A DNA stretch of 64,000 bases, taken from Lunularia cruciata. Its lineage: Eukaryota > Streptophyta > Marchantiopsida > Lunulariales > Lunulariaceae. A program made the position numbers and the translations under genes. The first letter of the stretch is position 1. The number at the start of each line of letters is the position of its first letter. Below are positions 38,553-50,350 of the stretch, in pieces. The notes under the pieces were generated by a model. The model did not search any database. It was not told where the DNA came from and saw only the letters and a list, made by a program, of their open reading frames with translations. Where the stretch lies: positions 11,036,001-11,100,000 of the forward strand of contig OX419760.1 of NCBI GenBank assembly GCA_948567375.1, given 5' to 3'.

Positions 38553-38728
38553 CTGAGTCCAATTTTCCATCATACTATATGTAATCTAGATAATATGTCT
38601 AGATAGAAACTTGTTATGAATTTGAGGCCCTCGAGATAATTTCAGATTATCTCGAGGAACCCAAATTCATAACAAATTTCTAGATAAAATGTCTAGATAA
38701 CATATAGAATGATGAAAAACAATTGTCA
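38553..38728. mobile_element. Fold-back (MITE-like) element
   Basis: Two arms of about 75-85 bases are near-perfect reverse complements around a short centre (near 38640). The left arm holds CTAGATAATATGTCTAGATA, ATGAATTTG and CCTCGAGATAAT. The right arm holds ATTATCTCGAGG, CAAATTCAT and the matching end GATGAAAA. The inner 55-60 bases per arm are the best matched. The outer parts fade, as in an aged terminal-inverted-repeat element. A single transcript would form a long hairpin, so a small-RNA precursor is an alternative. Confidence 0.8.
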
Positions 38729-38811
38729 GTTAGAAGTAAACATATCAATGAAAAATGCACTACCACTAAATACTCTTTGGAATACAAGATGATATCATCA
38801 TTAATATAAAG

Positions 38812-38812
38812 G

Positions 38813-38854
<42 letters not shown>

Positions 38855-38855
38855 C
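38812..38855. repeat. (AT)n microsatellite
   Basis: About 17 AT units (38816-38850), bordered by GAATT and AATTC so that the whole block is a palindrome. It is 90 bases from the fold-back element. Confidence 0.95.
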
Positions 38856-38990
38856 TTATTATAAGCCAATTTGATATCACATTCCTCAAAATACAATTTG
38901 GTCAATTCAGAGCTGCAATCCAAGGCCCTAAAATATTTACCTGTTGAATGCAATTGCTTGTTAGTATGATGGTCCGGATATGAATTCAAG

Positions 38991-39240
38991 ATCTGGATGT
39001 GGATGGAAGCTCCAGACCTTATGAAGGTGTGGACTCGGATGGAGTATCTGGACTTCATGAAGGTTTCGGATGTGCATGGAAGGTTTGGATCTTATAAAGA
39101 TTTAGATGTGGATGGTGAGTCCCCCCCCCCCCCCCCCCCTACCCCCCTATCGGGTCTAAATGTTTATGGAAGGTCCGGACCGATGAGGGGCTGAATATTT
39201 ATTAATGGTCTGGTCCCTATGAAGGTGAAGAATCTAAACC
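38991..39240. repeat. 36-bp degenerate minisatellite with poly-C tract
   Basis: About six units of 36 bases follow the form GGATGTGGATGGAAGNTCNGGACCTTATGAAGGT. The fourth is interrupted by a 19-base run of C (39121-39139) followed by TACCCCCC. As 36 is a multiple of three, the plus strand shows a 12-residue periodic open frame (38997-39194), but there is no sign of a gene. Confidence 0.85.
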
Positions 39241-39315
39241 GCATTTATTGGGTTCGGACTAGTTCAATTCGCTATGAAGTTGAGATGCTGCTTGGAGTTC
39301 CAAACTTAATGGAGT

Positions 39316-39362
39316 CCCAAACCGACAATTTAGGACACAAACCGACAAATTGTCGGTTTGGG
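39316..39362. repeat. Nested inverted repeat
   Basis: CCCAAACCGACAATTT (39316-39331) is the exact reverse complement of 39347-39362. A third partial copy, CAAACCGACAA (39338-39348), forms a second 23-base hairpin with the same right arm, so two alternative hairpins are possible. Confidence 0.9.
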
Positions 39363-39364
39363 GA

Positions 39365-40740
39365 TCCAAAGGAGACTTAACTAACCTAACTGTAGGTCTA
39401 GATGTACATTTGCAAAAGTAAGTATCCCACGTCAAGACTGTGTTTCCTAATGTTCGGGTCTACTCACTCATTTCAAATTCCCAAATAATATGATGATTCT
39501 TGTATAGCACCACCAAATAAGATATGTGTATAAATTGTAGTGATGTATGCCGTTAAATTTCATGCATATTATACTTAGGTTCTAATTCTGAATATCCTTC
39601 ACATAACCAAATATGTCCATATCATTCTTCTTACAAATCAACTTCTTCCTGAATTTTTACATGTTAATTGTCCAGAGCACATTGTGTCAATGGTATAGCC
39701 TATATTTCATCATCCTTTTCAAATATCCTACTTATAGCACTATTTCAAGCTAGTGAATCCATCTTTGGATATGATGGTTCTTTTGCATAGACACAGTAGT
39801 GTAGCAATTGCTTCTTGAGACCCATACGTAATGCCTTTAACCTTTATTATGTTACTACTCAAAACATGAAGAAAGTAAGGGTAATTAAGTACAACTATGC
39901 TATTTAAATTCATAGATTAGAAAGTTAAAAGCTAAAGAAAAATCAACATATAAATAAAGGAATAAAATTAAAGGCACACTGCAGCAAAGACCCTATAAGA
40001 TCAAGTCAAGTTATGTGACTTAACAACCCAAATTCACATCTTGGAGACAAAGGTATACAACAATGAACAACTAGAGCACCTATTCACTTGTCTTAAAGAG
40101 CATACAAGCCAAAAGTTTGACGATATGCCAAACAAGATGCTTGTCAAGTTCACAGATTAGAAGAGTAAAGTCAAACTATTCTTGTTGTTGGAAAAAGGTA
40201 AAGGAAGTTCTTTGTAGTAGTTCTTCATGATAGTGTACAGATTTGTGAGATCACAAAATGCAAAGTAGTATAAGTTTAAAATAAGTTTAAAATGATCATC
40301 GGTCAAGTAGAGTGAAGATGAAATCTTTCAAGCCAAAGATCTTCATGATTATATATTACAAACTCATGACACTTCTTGTGAGCAATCAATTTTGTAGGGA
40401 AAAATTTTGTGATCAGTAGCTAAAGGAAACACTAGGAGTAGAAGACAAAATTGAGAAGTTGATATGGCATTGCTACCTAGGTAATTCTTGAATTATGTTA
40501 GATTGTGATAAGATAAGATATTCAGATAGGGTGAGTGACAAGCAATGTAGATGCAATTAGGAAGACTTCCAATAAATTGTAGCCATTTCATTTCCTTTGC
40601 ATGAGAGTAAGAACATTATAAAGTGCTTTGGTGCAATGTAAATGAATTTCATTCATTCAATGATGGAATCAATTTATTACCCAAAGACCTCTATGATCTT
40701 TTTTGTATGTTGTTTGCATTTTGCATGATGGATTTTTTGC
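39365..40740. other. AT-rich stretch without recognisable genes
   Basis: No coding motif found on either strand. It lies between the minisatellite region and the decayed gypsy element C, and may contain old LTR sequence of element C or of a copia element. Confidence 0.4.
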
Positions 40741-40744
40741 TTGG

Positions 40745-40930
40745 AATGAGTAGTGGTAAGGAACTTGAAAGAGTAATATAGATGCTAGAGTGAAGAGAAT
40801 CATTCACACTTATCTAGAGTGTTGGATCTCTAGGGTTATGAAAGGTCAAGGCAATGCAATGAGGCGTTAGCAAGGCCAAGAGCATAGTAAAGTGCCACAA
40901 AAACAAAAATCAAGGTAATACAATCCATCC
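40745..40930 (+). repeat. Dispersed repeat, first copy (second at 62300-62480)
   Basis: The stretch around AGAATCATTCACACTTATCTAGAGTGTTGGATCTCTAGG, then GCAATGCAATGAG and CCACAAAAACAAAAA, recurs in the same orientation at 62300-62480, with many substitutions. At 62.3 kb it follows a copia RNase H tail, so it is probably a copia LTR piece. Confidence 0.75.
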
Positions 40931-41599
40931 ATGAATTCCCCACAAAGGTGAACCCCACAAGGGACATTCAAATCCCTTGTGATCTAAAAGCATTTAAAAG
41001 AAATAAGAAGCATGGAGTTGAGAGACATGCAATGCAACCCATGAGAGAAAAGCTCAAAGAGAATTATACCACCTTGAGACAAAAATAGTAATAGATAATG
41101 ATCTAAATCTTAGGTGTTGGCTCTTGCAAGAAGGTTAATATGAACTCAAAACCATAATTGCCCAATTGTTTCACACCTGAGCTCATGAGAACTTTTTTTG
41201 CAACCTATGTTGACCAAGGAGGAAGATCTCTCAACAAGAAGAGGAGAAGAGACTCTTCAAAACAGGCTTCAAGGGAGAAACTTTGAGTGCCTTTATCATG
41301 CACAAGCTTTGATTTTGGACACCAAAGAAGAATCATTGAATATTCATCATTGATTCTACAAGAAATCTTTGTCAAAGAATTACAGTACAAGGTTTTTTTG
41401 AGTTCAGCTTACAATTCTTAATTCAAATGATTCAAACATCACCACCCAAGTGTAATGCCATCCTCAACCAACAATGAGGAAAATTTTCTTAGCCTTGCAA
41501 TAACTAGAGTAGGATTTTTTTTGTTATTCTCTTACAAGGAAGATTCCACTCCTAGTCTGACCTTTATCATCAAACAAATGGTAAATCATGCCCCCTTAA

Positions 41600-44500
41600 C
41601 ACAATAAAATAACCAGAAATTTAAAGGGAAAGATGAAGAGGAAGATCCAATACCTTCATGAGGGAGTCCCAAACCATTTTGGTAGCCAACAAAGAAGATG
41701 CAAACACCAACCAACTCCAAATATTCCCATGTTTATTGAGGAAGAAGGTACCAAATCAGTACATGCATCCAGAAATTGTAGAATATTTGCCAATGATAGA
41801 GAGTCAATTCTTGGATTGGTTTTTTACAGTCAATTACAATGAAAATCTGTTTGCCATGCTCAAAAATTCAGAATGCAAACAAAAAAAATGTTGAGGGACT
41901 ACATGGACAAATTTCAAGGTCTCTTAAGATGAGTTCCCCAAAGAGGTGCCATCTTGGGCTATTTGGATGCACAAGTAATGGCATGATTTGGTAGAGGATT
42001 ATTGGCAGAGCTTCATGTCTTTTCCAAGGAACAAGAACACAATATATTGGCCAAGGTGATGAAGCCAGTAGAATTGTATGAGTCAGCCTAATTGAACTCT
42101 TCAAGAAGGTCTACTCATGGTTAAGTTGTGAGTAAACCAAAGCAATGATCAGGCCAAAGAACACCGTCATTATCTTTAGAGTTGTCCAACTTAACCTTCT
42201 TGTTGGAATCTCCATCATTGGAAGATGAAAAAGAGGAACAAATGAACAAAGGAGTAATCAACCACATAAGGTAGTGTTCACCTTGAAGACCTTCATGCAA
42301 CTAGTGACAAAGTTGGAAGAACTCATGAAAGAGTTTGCCAATTTCAAAGTTCAATTAGTTGGGATGAAGGAAAGATGTAAAACTCCCTTGTATGCTTGAC
42401 CTAATATTTGATGTACAACTTGCGGCAAGCCAAGAAATAGAATAGAATGCATGATCACCCAATTTTCCTCATCAATACATCAAGCTGAATGTGCACCTAC
42501 CTAGGAAGATTAGGAGTAGTACATGGAGGAAGATGATCATGTCTTTGCAATACAAGAAATCCCTGCCAACATGACTCTTGCTTCTCCTATGGCCATTACT
42601 TTATATTTACATAAGGAGTACATTACTAATGAGCCATAGAGAAGGATTTTACCTCCAAGGCAAAATGCTACTCCTAGCGCATACTACAATTGCAGAGCCC
42701 TTAGATATTAGTCATTACATTTTTTGGAACCTAGAAGACATATCCCATACACACCATTGTATGCTAACTACAAAAAACTAGGGCATGTGAGGGTAAATTG
42801 TCCCCAACCCCTTGTCCTAGGACCACCAATCAAATTCATACCTACCTACTACCAAAGTGGACACAAATGTGCATTGTATCACTAGGGAAGGACTAGGTGA
42901 AGGAGATGCAGTTCTCTTTGAAGACAATGGTTGGCTAGATCTGGATACCTACTCAAGAAAGAAGAAAACAAGTATTTCTTCTTCATTGGAATCAAGAAAA
43001 TCTCCACAACCAAAGAGGAAGTAGAGCCAACAAAAGAAAATCTTGTCAGCAAGGGAGTTGAAGCTTCTAGCAAATATCAAACACAAGGAGAGTAGGAAGA
43101 ATCATGAGGAGGTACCATTATTAGCATGGAAAAAGACACTCTTATTCTGGATGAAGCTGAAGAAGCCAAAGCACCCAACAAGGTTAGTGCAAAGTATCCT
43201 CCAAACATACAAAGAGAAGTCCAAACCCTCTTAGAAGAAGAAATCTAGAAAGGACAAGTAGGAGAGAGAGCAACTATATTGGAAGGGACTTGACCTCCAA
43301 GAAAATCAATACTTGGACATCATATGAGTATCTTGTAGAACAAGAAGGATGATAAAGATCTTTACCAAGTTCCATTGTTAGCTCAGTTATCTTTGTCACA
43401 ACCAACCATCAGCTTAGTATCTACTACTCCAAAGATAACAACAATGCAAAAGGATGCTCCATGAAATATAGGCAAGGTAGGAGAGCATACAATATAGAGG
43501 TCCTTCCCAATGAAGTCTTCTGCAATGAACAACATACCAATGTAGAGTAAATTTTTTATTAGGAGTAACACAATACAACATTATTGTAGACTTGGGGTAC
43601 TCCAAGTCCAATATCACATTCAGAAAATTTGGGAAGACATCAAGCTATACAAAAAGGAATTAGCCTTGACTCTTTGATGAGTATAGATGAGGAAGCAGTC
43701 CAATCTTATTGCCCTTTATTGGATAGAATTGGAGGACTTGAGATCTCTCAAAGTGAAAATAAAGATATATGGCTATATGGTTTAATTAGTCCCCATTTAT
43801 TCAGGCTCAAGAGTTCATGTCATGATAGAAGAAACAAGTCATAAATTGGGATACATTACTTTTGAACCCACCCAAAAAAATCTCAATTTTTCCATCAAAC
43901 AAGAAGGAGATCTTTAGGAATGTTGACAAAGATTCCTACCACCATCAATGAAGTGACCTTCCATCTTGATTACATCATCCCTTGTCAGGTCATGAAATTA
44001 TTTTTACTTGATACTAATAGAGAGATTGTGGTTATATGGTGCACGAGTTAGCATAGACTAGAGTCAATGCACACTACCTTTTCCAAATCCAACTTCTACA
44101 AGTTCCAAATGAGTACTAGTATGTTGGAAGAAGATTCTATATCTAGGAGAAATGTAATTATCAAAAGAGGAGTACATCAAAGGAACATCAAATGATACCA
44201 AAGATTCTTTGGGGGATGACATGGTGAATACCTTGAGTTTTATGGGGTAGATGATGAGGCTAAAGAGAGTGATCACCTAAAAATAAGGAGGATAATTTGG
44301 CACTATTGGTAATAAGCCTTGTAAGCCACATAGAGGGCATCATCAAAATTGATGATTATAAGGACGTGATAGTAGCAAAAGGAAGATCATTGAGAATTTC
44401 CAAGTTTGTGAGTGAGGAAGAATACAAAGCTTACACTTGTTCACAAAGTACCAAGATGTGTTTGCTTGGAAGATTGAGCAAATGCCCAGTATTCCTCAAC

Positions 44501-47500
44501 AATTTGGTGAACATTGGATAGATTTGGAGGAAGATGTGGAACTAGTTAGACAAAAATAGTATCAACTCAACCTAAAGTACTCATTGCTAGTGAAATAATC
44601 AATTAATAAGTATCTTTGTGTTGGAACATCTTCCCGATGCTTAGTAGTGAATGTGTATCATCCATTATCATAGTGCCCAAGTAGAATATTGGCAAGATTT
44701 GTGTGTGCTAGAATTTTTGGGAACTCAATGTAGAAGGATAATTACCTCCTACTCTTCACCAACACTACTTTGGATCAAGTTGTGGGACATAAATATTGTA
44801 GTTTCCTGGATGGCTTTTTGAGATAGAATCAAGTCTTGATCCAAGAAAAAGATAGAGATACACTACCTTCACTACCAATTGGAGGACATTCTTAAAAACG
44901 AATGCTATTTGGGCCATTTGGTCTATGCAATACAGCTACAAAATTTCAGCAAATGATGAACACCATCTTCAAGAATTACTCACAAAAATTCATGAAAATT
45001 TTTATTGGTGATTTTTGTGTTTGTGGCTGCAAGAAGTACCACCTTTCCTTCTTGAGAAAAACTTTTGAAAGATGTCAAGCAACCAGATTATTCTTACATC
45101 CTAAGAAGTGTTTCTTCATTATGATAGACGGTATCTTGCTTGGTCATTGGATATCAAGCAAATGCATGGAAGTAGACACCAAGAAGATGAAGGTGATTCA
45201 GGCCTTCACATCATTGAGACATTTGAGGGAACTATGAGCCTTCCTTGGCCATGTAGGATGTTACAAGCGTTCATTGCCAACTATGTAATCCTAGTAGTAC
45301 TCCTCACAAAGTTGCTAAAAAAGACCAAAGAATACATATAGGCAAAGGACCAACAGAGAGCCTTCATGGCACTAGTGGAGAAACTAGTCAAAGCACTCAT
45401 GATGAGGACACCTAATTAGGAGAATACCTTTCGGGTGTACACAGATACACCCTCAATAGCAATTGGTGTAGTGCTCAATCAGAAGGACAACAACAAAAAG
45501 GACTACCTTGTAGCTAGTAGATAACTATCTCAAGTTGAGTAGAACTACACCATCATAGGAGAGAATCACTAGGGATGGTATATGCTTATAAGAAATTTGT
45601 TCATTACCTCTTAGGATACAAATTTGTCTTCCATATACACCATTAGACACTTTATCATTTGGTAAAAAAGGCCAAGTTGTTTGGTAGAAAAGAAAGCTAG
45701 ATTTTGCTTCTATAGGATTTCACTTACACCATCCAAGTGAGAAAAGGAACCCAACACATGTCAAGCCAAATGCAAAAATCATAAAAATAGATAATAAAAA
45801 ATGCCTTATCAGTTTAGTTTTTTTCACTTTTTGTTAGTTTTTTCCCTTTTTTGTTGACATTCTCCTTGGGAGCCAAGGTAAAGTCAAACTATAGGTCTTT
45901 TTGCATGATATCTTTGGAAGATTGAATTCTCAAATGGCACAATTGCCTTACATTGCTTGCTAAAGGGCAATTTATGCCTTGTAATTGGTGGACTATTAAG
46001 ATTAAAAAATGAAGCCTTGAGTAGGAATATTTCTCTATACAAGATCAATATCAGCCATAAAAATGAAAGATTTTATTTTGTGTCATGCTTTCATTGAAGA
46101 AATAATAAAGCTCATAAACATAAGCAAAGTGTTATTTCATGAGTAACTAAAAACAAGGAAGAGTGATATAGAAAGGAAACAAGTAAAAAGAAAGACAGTA
46201 GTTACTAGTATTAATGAAAGACTAACATCTTGTCATGACCTAAAACCAAAGACCAGGCCAAGATCTTAGTGGTGATTTTCCATATGAAGATATTTTCTAA
46301 ATTTGACCAAAAAGGAAACATGTTACTCTATGGAATACCAATATCTTTGTATATTGTTGTGCCTCAAAACAAAAGGACCTAGAGCAATGAGTGGTATTCC
46401 TTCACAAGAAAGGTTCCTATCAGCTGAAAAGGACTATCCTATTCAAGATGGGAGGGGACAAAGTACTTTGGTGATGTTTGGAATCCTATGAAGTAGGAGG
46501 TGTGATACAAGCCTTCCACATAGAAGTAGCATGGGACACTTTGCTCTCAAGAACACCATGAAGAAGATCTTAATGACGGGGTACTCATGACCTACAATGT
46601 ACAAGGATGTACACACATATATCAAGAGATGTGATACATGCCAACAAACAAGGATACCAATACGCTCAATGTAGTGGCTCCTCATTCCAATCTTGCCCTT
46701 GGCTCCCTTTGAGAAAGTGGGTAATTAATCTTTTAGGTCCAATCTAATTTGTCACAAAGATCACGCTTAGTACTATGTAGTGATTACATCATGAAGATGG
46801 TTGAGGCCAAAGCCACACAAAGAGATTTTTCTTTTGCAACATCATCTCTTAATATAGATGGCCACTAGAACTCATAAATGATAGAGGATTGCATTCCTTG
46901 AACTTGATAGAGTCTCTCAAGAAGTAAATTCAGATCAAGCATTGGAAGACACACCTTACAACTCAAAGGTAAACTATCTAATGGAGAAAGCTAATACATT
47001 GTTTTGAAAAATCCTAAATGAGGTCATGATGAATTATGCATATGGTTTGGAGACTAAATTACCAATGTAGGTTGATTGTACTATAAGAAGATCACTACAA
47101 AGCAAACTCCTTATTTCCTAGTGTATGGATTCTACCCGATATTGCTTATAGAGTTTAGAGTACTCATGTACAAGATTCTCCCATGTACAGGATTCTCATA
47201 GAAGAATAAATAGTGGAAGAATAAAGTCAATATGTTTGGGTACAACAACTGCAAGGAGAAAATAGATAACTCTTACAAATGTACAAAAAGGAATCAACAA
47301 CAAAGGAAAGAGCATCAAAATAAGTAGATCTAATGTGTATGATTGACCAAGAGCAATATAGTGCTACTATATAATAGTCTAAACAAACAATTCCTTGGGA
47401 AATTATATCTATGATGGATGGGACCATAATAATAGATAAGGTTCACAATAATGGGTCCTTGCAATTGTCAAATTCAGAAGGAAATCTATTTCCCACCCAA

Positions 47501-47700
47501 GTGAATGGTTGGCAAGTTGGGTACCATAGCTAAAAGAAATTAAAAATCAAGGAGCAATCCAAATATCCATGAAAGATGGTTACATTTGAGGAAGTGGGTA
47601 CATGGTTACACATCTTTGCACTATTAGTAATTTTTCTTTTTCTTCTTATAAATTTTCATAGAATTTTGAAAGGCAAGGAAGTTGTTAAGGCTCAAATACA
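41600..47700 (+). mobile_element. Decayed Ty3/gypsy retrotransposon (element C)
   Basis: Gag-like sequence lies at about 41650-42400 and a zinc-knuckle remnant near 42760 (GHVRVNCPQP, first cysteine lost). A protease/linker region of low quality follows. The RT is at 44902-45237, with RNase H traces to about 45800. The integrase zinc-binding remnant lies at about 46560-46700 (RCDTCQQTRIP), followed by core remnants to about 47600. The order is gypsy type. Stops and frameshifts are dense. LTRs could not be paired; limits are approximate. This element is not close to the A/B family. Confidence 0.7.
44902..45237 (+). pseudogene. Gypsy RT palm fragment with mutated catalytic box (element C)
   Basis: The frame reads LFGPFGLCNTATKFQQMMN, then KFMKIFIGDFCVC, LRKTFERCQATRLFLHPKKC and GILLGHWISS. 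These are the palm and thumb of gypsy RT. The catalytic FIDDF or YIDD box reads FIGDF (glycine codon 45007-45009), which removes the first metal-binding aspartate of that pair. RNase H remnants continue in other frames. Confidence 0.85.
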
Positions 47701-47807
47701 AGGTTGTGCTACTTATTGGCCAAGAAGGTAATCATGCATGAAGATAAGAGGATGACATAGAAAAATCATGGTTTTCCACATTTGAGGATTACAAGGGCAC
47801 ATATCCT

Positions 47808-47905
47808 TGTGATCATCATTGTGATGTCATCATTGTGATCATGATCCTCATGATTGTGACCTTTGAGATCATGATTCTTGTGATTATGATCCTTGTGATT
47901 GTGAG
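47808..47905. repeat. Degenerate GATCATGAT/TTGTGAT simple repeat
   Basis: Interleaved copies of GATCATGATT, CTTGTGATTATGATCC and related words. On the minus strand one frame becomes a histidine-rich stretch of His-Asn/Asp pairs. It lies at the 3' end of element C. Confidence 0.75.
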
Positions 47906-48150
47906 TGAGGTCCCAACAAAAATGCTCCTTAGGACAAAGTTTGAATGAAATATACATTATTAAACAATATCAACTTAAGATATCATTGGCTTGATAGTCA
48001 TTAATTCTTGGAAAATTCAAACAACTTGAATCCATCTCCAACTTGAAAACAAAAATCAATAAGTGTTTGCATGTGCCAAAACACTTACATATATGAACAA
48101 CAATTTTTCACCAAAGACATACCCATTGAACTCCAAAATCATTGGCCCTA

Positions 48151-48597
48151 TGTCACGCCATTTGTAGTGTCTCATCTAGATGCTTGGACATTGGAGTTCC
48201 AGTAATAATAGTTAGAGGCATTTTGGCAGTTACTCATAGACTACTTTCCGGTGGTCAGATTTCAGGTTTAGAGTACTGACTTTATGGCAGGGCCCACTGT
48301 CACTTGCACCATCCGCACCATTGGGTGTGCTATCAGCGGGACCGTTGGGAGGAGACCTAGGTTGAAATCAGGGGTATACCTTGGGAGTGCAACTCTAGAG
48401 AGCTCACTTCTCTGATGTTGAGCCTTTGAGTTCTTGGGTAGAGTGGACAGAAAGCCGGTGAGCGTCACCTGGAGTCTCTTAGCTAGAGTGGGTGTGGCTT
48501 GACGGTAATCAGTGCCCTGTTGTTGGCAAGTTGTTGAGGATCAGATCAAGTATTGATTTGAGTTTGTTTGATTTGAGTGGTAAACAATCTGATTACA
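48151..48597 (+). repeat. 5' LTR of gypsy copy A
   Basis: It begins TGTCACGCCATTTGTAG and ends GATTACA, followed by TCAGAGAAGTGAG, the probable primer-binding region. It matches both LTRs of copy B. It is less AT-rich than those, which suggests less deamination. Confidence 0.8.
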
Positions 48598-49219
48598 TCA
48601 GAGAAGTGAGTCAGGGGGAAATTGGGTGCAGGAACTACAAGTGTTGGTGGTATCTCCAAGCTTGGTAGATCGTGGTGTCTTGATTGCATAGTTCAAATTT
48701 CCTTAAGAGAGTGTGTGTGCGGAAGCACTGGCAAAATTTGGAGCCAGGGAAGAAGCAATTTTCAAGCGGTAGCTGTGATTTTGAGCTCAGGACCAATTTG
48801 TTGCGAGTTGGGCTCAGAAAGTCAAATTGAAGGTGGAGTTGGGAGCAGATTCTCACGAATTGAAGACTGGACGAAACCGATTTTTCCAATTTGGCTCGAG
48901 TGAAGAGTTAGCTGAGGATTTAGTGGTGAACCATTTTTAGGGATTTACATCAGATTTACATCAGATTTTATGTCAGATTTTGTGAAGGAGTTACGTCAAA
49001 TTTTGGCTAAAAGAACTTGAAACTGATCCTCGATGATCCTCATAGCTTAGGAAGTAGATAGGTACTCCAATTATGTCAAATGCCAAATTATGGCAGAGTC
49101 GGTCCTGTGTTGATTTATGAGATGGAGGATTGTTGTTTACCATTCTTGTGATTGGATCACCTCCATTCTTTGCTTCCTATTTGTGCACCGTGTTTGTGTG
49201 AGGTGCCCTAAATTTTGAG

Positions 49220-49525
49220 CGTTGGTGCTCTGGTGTGCTCTGGTGTGCTCTGGTGTGCTCTCAATAGTGAGACTAGAGTGATGACCAGTCAAACTTTCTT
49301 TGTTTCTCTCTGATTAGGTAAGAAGTGATGACCTACAGACCGTGAGAATACGTGTTGTGATGGCAGGTTACAGGTTGCCCTTGCCCCTAGTGTAGTTGTC
49401 TTGGTTAGAGATACATTAGTGGACATTGTTCCGTTAGTTTTGGCACTTGATAGTGCTTGGTTGGTGTTGGCACTTGGTGGTGTTGGGTTAGTGTTGGCAC
49501 TTGGAGGTGTTGGCACTTGGTGGCG
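49220..49525 (+). repeat. Short tandem repeats in the leader of copy A
   Basis: A 10-base unit CTCTGGTGTG is present three times in a row at about 49228-49260. Copy B has only one clear unit at the same place. At about 49438-49525 a TTGGCACTTGGTGGTGTTGG-type unit recurs three to four times. Both are expansions relative to copy B. Confidence 0.8.
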
Positions 49526-49602
49526 TACTTGCTGTTGCAATTGTGGTTACTTTGTCACGACGGAGTTCTTTGGGGATTCCAGAGGAGATAACCCTGCAAT
49601 AC

Positions 49603-50293
49603 TGTGAGCCAGCCTATCTCTCACTTAGGATGAACCTCTAATGGTTATTATGGTAGCGCACCATGGACTAAGAAGGCAAGGAACCCCAACTCCATCATAC
49701 TCCTCCAAAGCTAACACTCCAAGACTCAAGACATTGCGCACTAGAGAATTCAATGAGAGAGAGATAGTTGCAAATGAAAGGATGATGAGTACCTCCTCAC
49801 CCCTTGTTTATATACTTGTGAAATAGTTACATACCAGAGTTACTAATTACTGGAGTAACTCAAGTTACTAGGCTAAAAGTCAAGTAAAGTCAAAAAGTAG
49901 AAAGGAATATCCATTCACATGGGCATATTCCACTAGCATGTGATATTATCTTGACCCAACCACTAAGTCAAGGGTTCCTTCACATGGGCTATCCTTGGAC
50001 TAAAGAAGAATCCAAAACAAAAAGGCTTGCGGGCCCAAGAGTTCTCAACTCTTTCCTCAAAGCCAAACACTTAGGAATAATACCAAGTCAACACACTAAA
50101 ATCCAAAATAGTGGTGCTCATCTTTTCTACTTCCTCTAAAGTAAGGTCCTCTCTATCTTAGCTATGACTAACTTTAGCTAACCATGACTAATATAGAGCC
50201 ATCCTTTATCTCTATATAAATAATATCTCTTAAGTACTTGTAATACCAAGCTAAATATCACAATACCACACACATGCACAAATGGGTGTTACA
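49603..50293. mobile_element. Insert in the leader of copy A, solo-LTR candidate
   Basis: Copy B runs without a break across the matching place: A sequence ending CTGCAATAC at 49602 and resuming near TTATGCAGTGGG at 50294 are adjacent in B. The insert starts TGTGAGCC and ends TGTTACA, has a TATA-like CTCTATATAAAT (about 50211) and no coding content. That fits a solo LTR. A clear target duplication is not visible. Confidence 0.5.
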
Positions 50294-50350
50294 TTATGCA
50301 GTGGGTTTACTTGGAGTGGCACTCGGTATCAACCTGTATCTTAGGTCCCA

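Noticed and set aside
38997-39194. 65-codon periodic open frame in the minisatellite
   Set aside because: Explained by the 36-bp repeat length; the poly-C part gives a meaningless proline run.
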